Both the position numbers and the translations under genes were made by a program. From CAYJMQ01 sp964371555 (GTDB taxonomy: Bacteria > Bdellovibrionota > JACOXK01 > 2-02-FULL-40-11): 55,038 nt of DNA. The stretch lies in contig CAYJMQ010000008.1 in assembly GCA_964371555.1 (NCBI GenBank), positions 1-55,038 of the forward strand. Reading direction: 5' to 3'. The notes beneath the pieces are model-generated. The model searched no databases. It saw only the letters and a list, made by a program, of their open reading frames with translations, and was not told where the DNA came from. This document shows positions 7,782-16,764 of this stretch, one piece after another (within the stretch, counting starts at the first letter, position 1; each line of letters opens with the position of its first letter).

Positions 7782-8651
7782 TCAATCTTCTTCTTTAAGA
7801 TCGAGGAGATCTCTTAGCTGCGGGATCGCATTTTTGGTGGCGGTGTAGCCGGCGAGCATCGCTTCACGGCGGCGGGAGAAGTCGAGAAAAGAAATGTGAG
7901 AAATCTCCGGGCGAATGATGAGATGCGCCTGTTTCAACTGGTTTTGGGAGAGGATGGCGGATGTAATTTTGTAAGACTGAATTGTCGCTTCCCGCGGTTT
8001 TTTGAAATGGTAGCTTTCAATGCCCTGGATTAAATCAACAGCAATTACAAAATCGGCCCCCTTTTGAAGAGCCACATCTACCGGAATCCCCTGACTGATT
8101 TCTCCCGAGACGAGGAGTTTGTCATCATAAGCAATCGGTTCGAAAATGCCGGGGATAGCCATTCCCGCCTGAACAGCTTTTACAATGGATCCCTTCTCAA
8201 AAAGATAAAATTGCCCTGTTTTGAGATCGGTTGCCGTAACATAAAATGGGAGCGGGAGTTTTTCTATCTTTGGCTGTGCGAGCCTCTTCGAAAGAAATTT
8301 TTCAATCTTTTCACCCGAAATCGGTTTGTGTTCCTGAAAGAGTGAAAAATCGAGGTAATCGTCCCTTTTGAAACTCAGTCCATGCCATTCGAGATCGTTG
8401 GCGCTCTTTCGGTTTGCATACAGGGCTCCGATCAGGCTTCCTGTGCCGCTTGTGACGAGCATATGAAAGGGGATCTCTGCTTCTGCCAGCGCCTTTATGA
8501 CACCAATATGCGCGTAACTCCTGGCAAGTCCTTCCCCGAGAACCAGCGCCGTCAAAGGGCCATTGATATTTGTTGAATAGATCTCAGGTTTAAGTTTGGG
8601 AAGGGAACAGGCTGAGATAAGAATGAAACCTAAAAGCAGGAATTTTTTCAC
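7782..8651 (-). CDS. Patatin-like lipoprotein lacking the catalytic dyad
   Basis: A 289-residue RssA/patatin-fold protein. The N-terminus is a lipoprotein signal with lipobox ISAC (C15). The fold landmarks remain: LGEGLARSYAHIGVIKAL for the oxyanion region, LIGALYA, MAIPGIFEPIAYDDKLL and IPVDVAL. In active patatins the nucleophile sits in GTSAG; here the aligned segment is TSGTG, putting Gly69 at the Ser position. The partner Asp of the DGG motif is Ser182 in SGE. By eye both catalytic residues are gone, so it is probably a non-enzymatic, membrane-attached patatin. It is the last gene of the xseB operon and overlaps the ATPase gene by four bases. Confidence 0.85.
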   Translation of the reverse strand: MKKFLLLGFILISACSLPKLKPEIYSTNINGPLTALVLGEGLARSYAHIGVIKALAEAEIPFHMLVTSGTGSLIGALYANRKSANDLEWHGLSFKRDDYLDFSLFQEHKPISGEKIEKFLSKRLAQPKIEKLPLPFYVTATDLKTGQFYLFEKGSIVKAVQAGMAIPGIFEPIAYDDKLLVSGEISQGIPVDVALQKGADFVIAVDLIQGIESYHFKKPREATIQSYKITSAILSQNQLKQAHLIIRPEISHISFLDFSRRREAMLAGYTATKNAIPQLRDLLDLKEED

Positions 8652-10591
8652 GCTGTTTTTTCTTCCCCTTCCCTTTCCATGAAAATCAAATGGGCTTCGT
8701 TTCTTAATTCCTCAAGGTACCACGGATCATGCGTGAAGAGAAAGAGTTGATGCGAGGCAGAGATCTTTCTTAAAAGGGTGAGGACCCTTTTTCTTCTTTC
8801 ATGATCAAAATTGACAAATGGATCGTCAAGAAAGAGGGGGAGGCGCCCATTAATATTCCGCGAACCGCTCGAATCCCTTGAACCATTATCAACCAAATGA
8901 AGCAGTGAAAGTTTAATGGCAAAATAGATCTGATCCTGCGTTCCACAACTCAATGCGCCAAAGGGAATCGTTTTTCCATCCCATTTAAAAACCGGGGAAA
9001 AATCATCCTCTTCAAAAGAGAATGCCTTGATCTCCCCGTTCACAATATCTTTAAATAAGCGATTACTCTCTCCTGAAAAAACATGCATATGCTCTTTTCT
9101 GAATTCGATAATCATTTGTGAAAGAAGGTCCTTTGCGGTTAACAGCGCTTCAGCCTTCATTTGGAGATGTTTGGCCTGTTCTTTGAGATCATAAAGTTCT
9201 TCTTCAAGTGTAAAGGGGCTTTGGAGGCCTCTCGAGCTAAAAATATAATGTTGTCTTTTTGCGTGGTAGTTTTCCTGAAGTTTCCGAATCTCCGGTTCCA
9301 GAACTTCTTTTTCCGATTCTTTATCGAGAATCAGGCGGGAGAGCGCTTCGGGCATGAAATTTTGGGGGTGGTTCAGCCCCGCAATATTTTTTTCAAGCTC
9401 ATTTTTTTGGTATCCAATTTCATGCAGCGTTTTTTCTTCCTGAAAATAATTCTCTGTCAGCTCTTTGAGCTCGGGGAGGACCTCTAACTGGCTTTTTAAA
9501 CGAAGATCTCGAAGCGCGTATTCCTGAACCCCTGTTCTAAATTTCAGGAAATTCTTAATACTATAGCTTGAGATGCCAAAGAAAAGAAAGAGAAGCCAAA
9601 ACCATCCGATGTTGGTTGTCATGGCGAGCAGGGGGAGCAAAAGCCCGCCGCAAATTAAAATAAGGACAAAGCCCCGGCCGAGATCCGGCTTTTCTTTTTG
9701 GATCTCTTTTTGCTGCGAGAGCAACCTTTCAACCAAAGCCTTCTTTTTTTGAAGGTCGATAAAATTTTTTCTGGTTTCGCTCTCTTTTTTGGAGACTTTT
9801 CCAATTTGTCTCAAGGCATCAATGCTTGCGGCGAGTTTTTTAAATTTTTGTTCTTTAAGAGCCAGTTTTTCTTTGATCTCTGAGATTTCACGGCTTAGGT
9901 TACAGAGCCGCCGTTCTTCTTCATCCGCCTTTTGAAGATGGATCTCACACTCCCCGATGCGGCATTGAATATTTTCAAGCAGTCGGTCATTTCGTTTGTC
10001 GATCCCCTTTGGCCCCTTTGGATTTTTTTTTGTTATCTGAAAATATCGCTCTTCGATCCTTTTGATTATCTGGTCGTAATTAAAATCAGAGATGTTTGAG
10101 ATCAGCGCTTTAAGTTCGACGGTTGTTGAAGCGCTGGGAAGTTCTGGCAGGCTTCGCTGTTCAATGAATAGAGAGTGTTTAAAAACATCCGGTTCCGAAA
10201 AACCAAAGAGTTCATGAAGCTTTCGAATATAGACCTCTCTTTCCGAACTTCTGCCAAGCGGCGAAACCCTGCCATGGAATGAGGAAATCTGATTGGTTTT
10301 GAGATCTTTTTGAACAAACGCGACTTTGTCGTCCGTAAAATCGCGTTCCAGTTGAATGCGATGGGGATCATTTTCAATGAGAAGTCTTGCGGCATAGTGA
10401 TCGGGACGCTGCCAGGGGAGATAGCGTTCACGATCATTTTTGAAGCCAAACAGGATTCCAAAAATGGCCTGAAACAGCGTTGTTTTTCCCGTTTCATTTT
10501 TGCCATGAACGAGATTTAAACCCGGTCTAAAGATAAATTTTTTGTTCTGAAATTTTCCAAAATTGATCAGCGTTAATTCCTGAAAAATCAT
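8648..10591 (-). CDS. YhaN/SbcC-like SMC-type AAA ATPase with a membrane segment
   Basis: A 647-residue ATPase of the Rad50/SbcC/YhaN class, the motor partner of a Mre11-type nuclease. Walker A is GKNETGKTT near residue 35. Long coiled-coil regions (about 190-285 and 375-500) enclose a hydrophobic segment around 303-345 (LILICGGLLLPLLAM and WFWLLFLFFGISSYSI). The signature-like ALSCGTQDQIYFAIKLS is near 560 and Walker B is LPLFLDDPFVNFD near 590. Membrane helices at the coiled-coil tip are known in YhaN-like proteins but not in classical SbcC. It overlaps the nuclease gene by four bases. The likely role is DNA end processing or repair at the membrane. Confidence 0.88.
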   Translation of the reverse strand: MIFQELTLINFGKFQNKKFIFRPGLNLVHGKNETGKTTLFQAIFGILFGFKNDRERYLPWQRPDHYAARLLIENDPHRIQLERDFTDDKVAFVQKDLKTNQISSFHGRVSPLGRSSEREVYIRKLHELFGFSEPDVFKHSLFIEQRSLPELPSASTTVELKALISNISDFNYDQIIKRIEERYFQITKKNPKGPKGIDKRNDRLLENIQCRIGECEIHLQKADEEERRLCNLSREISEIKEKLALKEQKFKKLAASIDALRQIGKVSKKESETRKNFIDLQKKKALVERLLSQQKEIQKEKPDLGRGFVLILICGGLLLPLLAMTTNIGWFWLLFLFFGISSYSIKNFLKFRTGVQEYALRDLRLKSQLEVLPELKELTENYFQEEKTLHEIGYQKNELEKNIAGLNHPQNFMPEALSRLILDKESEKEVLEPEIRKLQENYHAKRQHYIFSSRGLQSPFTLEEELYDLKEQAKHLQMKAEALLTAKDLLSQMIIEFRKEHMHVFSGESNRLFKDIVNGEIKAFSFEEDDFSPVFKWDGKTIPFGALSCGTQDQIYFAIKLSLLHLVDNGSRDSSGSRNINGRLPLFLDDPFVNFDHERRKRVLTLLRKISASHQLFLFTHDPWYLEELRNEAHLIFMEREGEEKTA

Positions 10592-11739
10592 CTGCCCTCT
10601 CTTTTTTGGAATTCACTTAAAATCTCTTTAAAGGCTTCTTTATAAATTTTTTGCTCATCATTTTGTTTATTTGGGGAGGTCGCCAGCGATTCAATTTTTT
10701 CCTTCATTTTCCTTACAAAAAAGCCCCGGATTGTATTTTCTGTTTCAAGCCTCTGTATCCACTGACTGTTCAAGACAGTCGTTTCATCGACGATCTCGAT
10801 ATAAGAAAAATAGGGGGAAACTTCCGCTTTCAGGAGTTCTATGTCCTGAAAATCTTCTGTGGTTCCTTTGAGGATGAAACGCGCGATTATTTTTTCTCCC
10901 CCCCATCTCGTCATTTCTTTAATGAGGGAGGCGGGATCGGCGAGCGTGAAGAGATCAATTTCTTTTTCAATCAGTGTTTTTGTGTTTACGGCGACAGGCA
11001 CAATTTTGGGATCCGCGTCGTTTGAAATTTCAATTAAATTGACATATCTCAGGCCAGATTCGCGAAACCGCTTTCCTTCGGGAGTCCCCGGATAACTCGC
11101 GCGCGTGATTCCTTCATGGGTATAGACAATCCGGTTATGGTAGTGCCCGAGCGCGCAGTAGGTGAGTCCAAGGGCGAAGAGTTCCTCGAGATCGATCGGA
11201 AAATCTTTGGCGTAAATCTTCCAGTCCGGCGCTCCTTTTATGGAACCGTGGAGGAGGCCGATGTGAATTCCGTCAGTGGATCGCCTCTTTAAATTGTTCA
11301 GATAGTCTCCCGAAATTTCGGGGTGATAGGCCATTCCATAAAGGTAGACATCCTCCCCTTTGATTCTCAAATGTTTGGGTTCGTGGAGAATCGGCGCTGA
11401 AAAAAGGATTGTTTTTTGAAAAAGCGGGTGCTGGTAAACATTATCGGAGGCCATCATATTGTCATGGGTTCCGGGAATTAAAATAACCGGTATTTGAGCT
11501 TCAAAGAGTTTTTCAAGCTGCGCTTTTACGAAACCAAATACGGCGGCGACAGGATGGGGCGAGTCAAACAGGTCTCCGGCAATACAAAAGAGGTCGACCT
11601 TTCGTTCCAACGCGATTCGCGCGATATTTGCGAAAGTTTCGAGAAAATCCTTTGCGCGCTGCGCTTCATAATCCCCGAGCGATGGGAATTTTGTGTCAAG
11701 ATGAACGTCAGCCGTATGGAGGAGTGTGATGGGGGGCAT
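10588..11739 (-). CDS. YhaO/SbcD-like metallophosphoesterase (DNA exonuclease)
   Basis: Calcineurin-like Mre11/SbcD-family nuclease of about 383 residues. The metal-binding motifs are in order: HTADVHLD near residue 10, AGDLFD near 58, PGTHDN near 92 (usual form GNHD), LLHGS near 165 and LGHYH near 200. A C-terminal cap domain follows. I chose ATG 11739; a TTG at 11745 directly after the dxs stop is an alternative, and neither has a Shine-Dalgarno. It is coupled to the ATPase gene by a four-base overlap, so the two probably form a two-subunit complex. Confidence 0.88.
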   Translation of the reverse strand: MPPITLLHTADVHLDTKFPSLGDYEAQRAKDFLETFANIARIALERKVDLFCIAGDLFDSPHPVAAVFGFVKAQLEKLFEAQIPVILIPGTHDNMMASDNVYQHPLFQKTILFSAPILHEPKHLRIKGEDVYLYGMAYHPEISGDYLNNLKRRSTDGIHIGLLHGSIKGAPDWKIYAKDFPIDLEELFALGLTYCALGHYHNRIVYTHEGITRASYPGTPEGKRFRESGLRYVNLIEISNDADPKIVPVAVNTKTLIEKEIDLFTLADPASLIKEMTRWGGEKIIARFILKGTTEDFQDIELLKAEVSPYFSYIEIVDETTVLNSQWIQRLETENTIRGFFVRKMKEKIESLATSPNKQNDEQKIYKEAFKEILSEFQKREGR

Positions 11740-11745
11740 GGGCAA

Positions 11746-13719
11746 TTAGTGTGTGATGATATCAACTATCTTTAGTGGTTTTTGGGGTTTTTCAATCCGT
11801 GTTCTGACAGAAATCCTCTTTTTGAAAAATTGGTCAACAAATTGGGAAATACCGATCGGATCGAGTCCACAGGCCGCCCTCAGTTCACTTTGTGTCGCAT
11901 GATCAAAAAACCGGTCTGGAATGCCAAGCGTGTAGAGAGGGATCTCAAGATCGCTTTTTGACAGAAATTCAAAAATCGCGCTTCCAAATCCCCCGGCTAA
12001 AACATTTTCCTCGACGGTAAAAAAAGAAGAAACATGTCGAGCGAGATCCGAAATCAGGGTTTCATCCAATGGTTTAATGTATCTTGCATTCACCACGATG
12101 GGTGAAAAACCGCGTTCAGAAAGGATTTGGGCCGCCTTGATTGCCGGATGAACCATGGCGCCAACCGCAAAAATGGCAAAATCGGCTTTTGGAAGATGCT
12201 TGTGAGATATTGATTCCGGATAGACGATTTCGGCCTTGCCCAATTCAAGGTGTTTTAATTCTTCATCGAGTTTTATACCGAAACCCGCCCCTCTGGGATA
12301 GCGCACAGCTGTCGGTTGATCGAAATCAAAAGAGGTTTTGACCATGTGTTGCAGCTCATTTTCATCTTTGGGGGCCATGATGATGAGATTGGGAATACAT
12401 CTTAGATAACTGATATCAAAAACCCCATGATGCGTCGCGCCATCGGTTCCGACAAAACCGGCGCGATCGAGAAAAAAATGCACGGGGAGTTTTTGAAGCG
12501 CTATGTCATGGATGATCGGGTCATAAGCCCTCTGCAAAAATGTCGAGTAGATCGCCACAGCCGGCTTCATTCCCTCTGTTGCAAGCCCTGCCGCGAAAAG
12601 GACTGCATGCTGTTCCGCGATTCCAACATCAAAATATCGGTTTGGGAATTCGGCGGCAAATTTATCAAGCCCTGTCCCCTCAGGCATGGCGGCTGTGATT
12701 CCAATGATTTTTGGATTTTCTTTTGCCACTTTCATCAAAGTATTTGCAAAAATAGAGGTATAACTGGGGGGGCCCGCTTTGACTGGGAGGCTTTTTCCTG
12801 TTTCCGGGTCAAAGGGAGAAACACCATGATAGGTGACTGGATTTGCTTCCGCCACCGGATAGCCCTTCCCTTTTTTTGTGATTACATGAATGAGCAGGGG
12901 GTGGGAATGAGGCTGAGTCGGGATATGCTTAAAAATATCGACAAGAGTCGGAATGTCATGCCCGTCAAATGGGCCGAGATAACGAAGCCCAAGCGATTCG
13001 AAGAAAATGCCGGATGAGAAGAGCGATTTAAGAGAGGTTCGGATTTTTTCAATCGGGTTAAGAAGAGGCACGCCATATTCGGAGAGAAGATCCAAAAGAT
13101 GTTTGATCTCTCTGCGGGCTCTGATGTAGGTATTGCTCGAAGCCCTTTTGGTGAGAAATTGCGCGATGGCCCCGACATTTTTAGAGATGGACATGCCATT
13201 GTCATTTAAAATAACGATCAGATTTTTTTTGAGATGCCCGCACTGGTTGAGTCCTTCATAAGCCATTCCACCGGTGAGCCCCCCATCGCCGACAACAACA
13301 ACAACAAAATCTTTTTCCCCTTTGAGATCTTTTGCGGCTTTGATTCCCAATGCGGCGGAAATGCCGGTGCTCGCGTGCGCAGTGCCGTAGGTGTCATAAG
13401 GACTTTCATCCCTTTTCGGAAAACCGCTAAGCCCATCCGTCAAACGAATGGTATGAAGCCGCTCTTTTCTTCCTGTCAAAGCCTTATGGGCATAAGCCTG
13501 GTGTCCAACATCCCAGACAATTTTATCTTCGGGCATGTTGAAGCAATAATGAAGCGCCACAATAAGGTCGACTGCGCCAAGGCTTCCACCGAGATGACCG
13601 CCGTTTTTTGCGCAAACATCGATGATGGCCTGTCGCAATTCTTGCGCAAGGAAAGGGAGGTCTTCGATTCTTAATTTCTTGAGATCTTTCGGGGAATTAA
13701 TTCCATAGAGAAAACTCAT
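11746..13719 (-). CDS. dxs: 1-deoxy-D-xylulose-5-phosphate synthase
   Basis: Thiamine-diphosphate enzyme that condenses pyruvate and glyceraldehyde 3-phosphate, the first step of the MEP pathway. The 657 residues include HLGGSLGAVDLIVALHY at the start, the ThDP motif GDGGLTGGMAYEGLN followed by NDNGMSISKNVGA near residues 145-185, and the transketolase pyrimidine domain with FDVGIAEQHAVLFAAGLA near 365. Length is normal. It overlaps ispA by four bases. ispA-dxs clustering with xseB is widespread. Confidence 0.97.
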   Translation of the reverse strand: MSFLYGINSPKDLKKLRIEDLPFLAQELRQAIIDVCAKNGGHLGGSLGAVDLIVALHYCFNMPEDKIVWDVGHQAYAHKALTGRKERLHTIRLTDGLSGFPKRDESPYDTYGTAHASTGISAALGIKAAKDLKGEKDFVVVVVGDGGLTGGMAYEGLNQCGHLKKNLIVILNDNGMSISKNVGAIAQFLTKRASSNTYIRARREIKHLLDLLSEYGVPLLNPIEKIRTSLKSLFSSGIFFESLGLRYLGPFDGHDIPTLVDIFKHIPTQPHSHPLLIHVITKKGKGYPVAEANPVTYHGVSPFDPETGKSLPVKAGPPSYTSIFANTLMKVAKENPKIIGITAAMPEGTGLDKFAAEFPNRYFDVGIAEQHAVLFAAGLATEGMKPAVAIYSTFLQRAYDPIIHDIALQKLPVHFFLDRAGFVGTDGATHHGVFDISYLRCIPNLIIMAPKDENELQHMVKTSFDFDQPTAVRYPRGAGFGIKLDEELKHLELGKAEIVYPESISHKHLPKADFAIFAVGAMVHPAIKAAQILSERGFSPIVVNARYIKPLDETLISDLARHVSSFFTVEENVLAGGFGSAIFEFLSKSDLEIPLYTLGIPDRFFDHATQSELRAACGLDPIGISQFVDQFFKKRISVRTRIEKPQKPLKIVDIITH

Positions 13720-14606
13720 TGCTGTCTCTCAACAACGTAGTGCGCGATTTCTCTCAAGGGATCTGCTTTTTTGTCAAACGCTTTGAGCGTTTCTATGGCG
13801 CGTGACGCAAGTTCCATCGTGCGCTGACGGGTTTCATCGAGGCTCAAGATGGCCCGCGTGTGCGGTCTCCTGATATCGAGGGGGCCTCTATAATTGTCGT
13901 GCATATCGAGAATGTCGTCGACAAGCTGAAACGCCAGTCCCAGATTTTTTCCGTATTGTGTTAATGCTTCAATCTGTTTCGAATCAGCGCCAAGGGCTTT
14001 TGCGCCGCTTGTGATTGAAGTGAGAATGAGATTGCCAGTTTTTCGGATATAGAGGAATTCAAGTTCGGGATAATTAATATCCTCATCCGCTCTTTCTTTC
14101 ATTTTGACGTCCAAAAACTGTCCGCCGATCATTCCATTGCTGCCGCAGGCCGAGCCGATATCTTCGATAATTTCCAGAAGGAGTTCCGGTGCAATTTTAA
14201 GATGTTTCCTGGATTGACTGAGGAGCGCAAATGCCTCCGTAACCAGGGCATCCCCCGCGAGAATCGCAACAGCCTCTCCAAATTGGATGTGATTCGAAGG
14301 TTTTCCGCGGCGGTAATCATCATCATCCATTGGGGGGAGATCGTCATGAATCAATGAATAGGTATGAATCATTTCAATGGCGCAGGCGATTGGCAGCACA
14401 TCTTCTGTTGTTCCCCCAAGAGCTTCAGCGGTTGCGCATGTAAGAATAGGGCGGAGTCTTTTGCCGCCCGGAAAAAGACTGTAATGCATCGCCTCAAAAA
14501 GGAGTGAAAAGGGGCCCTCTTTTTTAGGACGATTTTCCACAAAGAAATTTTCAAGCGCCTGATCGATCAGTGATTTCTTTGTTTCAAGGTAAAGCTTTAA
14601 CTTCAT
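13716..14606 (-). CDS. ispA: Polyprenyl (farnesyl/geranylgeranyl) diphosphate synthase
   Basis: Trans-prenyltransferase chain elongation enzyme of 296 residues. The first aspartate-rich motif is IHDDLPPMDDDD near residue 92, preceded by GGKRLRPIL. The second is LVDDILD near 230. These are the Mg-diphosphate binding sites. The chain length (FPP or GGPP) cannot be fixed by eye. It lies between xseB and dxs and overlaps dxs by four bases, the common xseB-ispA-dxs cluster. Confidence 0.95.
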   Translation of the reverse strand: MKLKLYLETKKSLIDQALENFFVENRPKKEGPFSLLFEAMHYSLFPGGKRLRPILTCATAEALGGTTEDVLPIACAIEMIHTYSLIHDDLPPMDDDDYRRGKPSNHIQFGEAVAILAGDALVTEAFALLSQSRKHLKIAPELLLEIIEDIGSACGSNGMIGGQFLDVKMKERADEDINYPELEFLYIRKTGNLILTSITSGAKALGADSKQIEALTQYGKNLGLAFQLVDDILDMHDNYRGPLDIRRPHTRAILSLDETRQRTMELASRAIETLKAFDKKADPLREIAHYVVERQQ

Positions 14607-14627
14607 GCGGCCTTCCGAAAGTGAGTC

Positions 14628-14861
14628 TTATGCATCAAACGGTTGTCGTACATCCTGACCGTCTTTTGAGGTGAGAAGAATTTCGACTTTTTTCTCGGCT
14701 TCATCTAATTTTTTGCCGCAATTTTGCGCGAGCCGAACCCCTTCTTCAAAGGCTTTGATCGAATCTTCTAATGAAAGCTCGCCGCTTTCGAGTTTTTTTA
14801 CGATGCTTTCGAGTTTTTCAAGAGACTTCTCAAATGTTAACGGAATTGCGTTTGAACTCAT
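14628..14861 (-). CDS. xseB: Exodeoxyribonuclease VII small subunit
   Basis: A 77-residue helical subunit of ExoVII, which degrades single-stranded DNA. The core matches the family: FEKSLEKLESIVKKLESGELSLEDSIKAFEEGVRLAQNC. The large subunit gene xseA, often adjacent, is not in this window. The start ATG lies only 11 bases after the -10 box of a strong promoter and has no Shine-Dalgarno, so the transcript is probably near-leaderless. It is the first gene of a six-gene operon. Confidence 0.93.
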   Translation of the reverse strand: MSSNAIPLTFEKSLEKLESIVKKLESGELSLEDSIKAFEEGVRLAQNCGKKLDEAEKKVEILLTSKDGQDVRQPFDA

Positions 14862-14872
14862 AAAGGCAGTTC

Positions 14873-14900
14873 ATTATACAAAATGAAAAGGGTGCGTCAA
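14873..14900 (-). promoter_or_regulatory. Strong sigma-70-type promoter of the xseB-ispA-dxs operon
   Basis: TTGACG (14900-14895), 16 bases, then a perfect TATAAT (14878-14873). The ATG at 14861 is 11 bases further, giving a predicted leader of about five bases. It is divergent to the promoter region of the HAMP gene. Confidence 0.8.
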
Positions 14901-14910
14901 GCCAAAAGAC

Positions 14911-14940
14911 TTGATTCGGTGTAATGGGTTCGGGTAGAGT
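14911..14940 (+). promoter_or_regulatory. Candidate promoter of the HAMP/ZIP pair
   Basis: TTGATT (14911-14916), 18 bases, TAGAGT (14935-14940), each 4 of 6 to consensus. The gene downstream has a strong Shine-Dalgarno (AGAGGAGGGG) before ATG 14980. Confidence 0.4.
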
Positions 14941-14979
14941 GGACAATAAGCGGGCAATTTCAAAGAGGAGGGGGGATCG

Positions 14980-15414
14980 ATGGATGAAAAGAACAGGAGA
15001 AAGCAGTATTTTATTAAAGGGCCGATTCAGAGCAGATATCTGATTCTAACCGTTATCTCTATGGTAGTTCCAACGGTTCTTGTGGTGGCCATTCTCTACT
15101 ATTTGCAGGCACAGCTGATGGCACAGGAGCTTGGCCTGCCGGAGTCGATTTATGGTCATCTCGTTCCGGTCTTAAAAAAGATTAATATTTATCTTGCAAT
15201 AGGACTCCCCATTATTTTTCTCATTATTTTCTTTTATGCCGTGATTATTTCGCATAGACTTGCGGGACCTATTTTTCGGCTGGAGAAAGATCTTGACCGG
15301 ATTATTGCGGGAGATCATTCGGTAAGAATTAAATTCAGGGAAAAAGACGCGTTGGATAACCTCGCAAGCAAATTGAATCAGGTGCTTGAGAGGCTCCCAA
15401 AAAAGCAAGCCTGA
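14980..15414 (+). CDS. Small two-helix membrane protein with a HAMP domain
   Basis: 144 residues. Two transmembrane helices (about 20-43 and 65-90) enclose a short periplasmic segment of about 20 residues. A HAMP-type signalling linker follows (about 90-140), with RLAGPIFRLEKDLDRIIAGDHSVRI and then KDALDNLASKLNQVLERL. There is no kinase, GGDEF or MCP output domain. Standalone HAMP proteins may relay signals to or regulate partner proteins. It is six bases upstream of the ZIP transporter gene and probably co-transcribed, which hints at a link to metal transport or sensing, by context only. Confidence 0.75.
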   Translation: MDEKNRRKQYFIKGPIQSRYLILTVISMVVPTVLVVAILYYLQAQLMAQELGLPESIYGHLVPVLKKINIYLAIGLPIIFLIIFFYAVIISHRLAGPIFRLEKDLDRIIAGDHSVRIKFREKDALDNLASKLNQVLERLPKKQA

Positions 15415-15420
15415 GGCGAT

Positions 15421-16158
15421 ATGAATTTTCAATCCTGGACATGGCTTCTGATTTTAAGCGGGATTATTCTTCTTGGGGCGATCCTGGGGAGTATCATCCC
15501 GTTTGTCCGGGATTGGAAGCAGCGCCATCTGCATAGTTTCATCAGTTTTGGGGCAGGTGTTCTCATTGGCGCCGCCTTTATCTATATGATTCCCGAGGCA
15601 ACTGAACTGATTGGCGGAGGGGTGGGATGGGGGGTGCTGATTGGATTTCTCATTTTTTATCTTTTAGAAAAGTTCGTCATGATTCATCCCTGCACCGAGC
15701 AGGCGTGTGAGTTTCACCATATCGGCATTCCCGCGTTTCTTGGTTTTTCCTTTCATAATCTTACGGATGGCATTGCGCTTGGCTCCTCGTTTTTGGTTCC
15801 GGCGCTGACTCCATCCGTTTTTTTTGCTTTGCTTTCTCATCATGTGCCAACGTCATTTGCGCTCGCGTCTATTTTAAAGGGCAGTCGCTATTCGGTTCGG
15901 CAAATTCTTGTGTTGCTGACACTCTTTGCCGTCATGATTCCATTTGGCGCCATATCATCCCACACAACGTTGCGGGACGGAAATCAAGCCGCGCTTGGAT
16001 GGGCAATCGCATTTTCCGCCGGGACATTTATTCATATTGCGATCTGTGATCTTCTCCCCGAAATCCACAAATATCAGGAAAACAAATTCCGGAATCTTTG
16101 GGCCTTTCTCCTCGGTCTTGGCATGATGATCGTCGCCTCACAATTCTTTGCGCATTAA
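15421..16158 (+). CDS. ZIP family divalent metal transporter
   Basis: A 245-residue inner-membrane protein with about eight hydrophobic helices. Metal-binding motifs are HNLTDGIALG near residue 110 and SHHVPTSFALASIL near 140, the paired histidine motifs of transmembrane helices 4 and 5 in ZIP proteins. A His/Cys/Glu-rich stretch (HPCTEQACEFHH, about 90-101) may also bind metal. Likely imports zinc or another divalent cation. It ends 15 bases from the convergent lipoprotein gene. Confidence 0.9.
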   Translation: MNFQSWTWLLILSGIILLGAILGSIIPFVRDWKQRHLHSFISFGAGVLIGAAFIYMIPEATELIGGGVGWGVLIGFLIFYLLEKFVMIHPCTEQACEFHHIGIPAFLGFSFHNLTDGIALGSSFLVPALTPSVFFALLSHHVPTSFALASILKGSRYSVRQILVLLTLFAVMIPFGAISSHTTLRDGNQAALGWAIAFSAGTFIHIAICDLLPEIHKYQENKFRNLWAFLLGLGMMIVASQFFAH

Positions 16159-16173
16159 TAAACAATTGCAGAA

Positions 16174-16764
16174 TTACTTTATTGGATTGGGATAGCCTTG
16201 TTCTCGCCAATGTTCAACGCTACAGTGCTTTCCAAAATATGAGTAGCAACCTTTCTTTGTTTTTAATTTATCGTATACCCATCCTGTTACCTTTTTGGTT
16301 TTTCCTTTCACTTTTCTATATTCAACTGAAGCTGGGTGCCCCCCAAAACAGACTGCATATTCACCTTGAATCAATCGTTTCCAGTTTTTCAGATAGTGTT
16401 TGCAGGCCTCAAGTTCAATGGCTCGTCTGAATTCGTATTCATGGATTTCTGTCTCCATTTCAATTCTGATGTCTGCGTCTGAAAAAGGAATCTTTGGATC
16501 ATCACTGCTCAGTTTTTTACAACCTAACGTTACCATAGAAGCGGGAAAACACTGCCAATACATATAACCAGAACTAAATGAATCTTCGGAAAAAGGTCCT
16601 GGCTCTGCCCACCAGGCATAAACTCCGAGGTCATCTTCATTTAATATTCCATGGTCCGGGGTTAAAAGACCATAAGGGTACTTTTTCGTAAGCGGAGAAG
16701 TTGTGGCACAAGAAATCATTAGCACAAAAAAAATAATTTCCGCATTCCAGGCAATTTTTTTCAT
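16174..16764 (-). CDS. Unrecognised lipoprotein paired with a muramidase-like protein
   Basis: 196 residues with a lipoprotein signal: KKIAWNAEIIFFVLMISC, lipobox MISC with the Cys near residue 19. The mature protein has several cysteines and aromatic-rich segments (YAWWAEPGPF, GYMYWQCFP, KKGCYSYFGKHC) and no domain I recognise. It overlaps the upstream lysozyme-like gene by four bases, so the two are translated as a pair. It could be a partner, chaperone or inhibitor of that enzyme; the sequence does not decide. Confidence 0.75.
   Translation of the reverse strand: MKKIAWNAEIIFFVLMISCATTSPLTKKYPYGLLTPDHGILNEDDLGVYAWWAEPGPFSEDSFSSGYMYWQCFPASMVTLGCKKLSSDDPKIPFSDADIRIEMETEIHEYEFRRAIELEACKHYLKNWKRLIQGEYAVCFGGHPASVEYRKVKGKTKKVTGWVYDKLKTKKGCYSYFGKHCSVEHWREQGYPNPIK

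Noticed and set aside
15769..15785. TGGCATTGCGCTTGG as a sigma-54 element
   Set aside because: It lacks the invariant GC at -12 and lies in the ZIP coding sequence (the conserved DGIALG motif).
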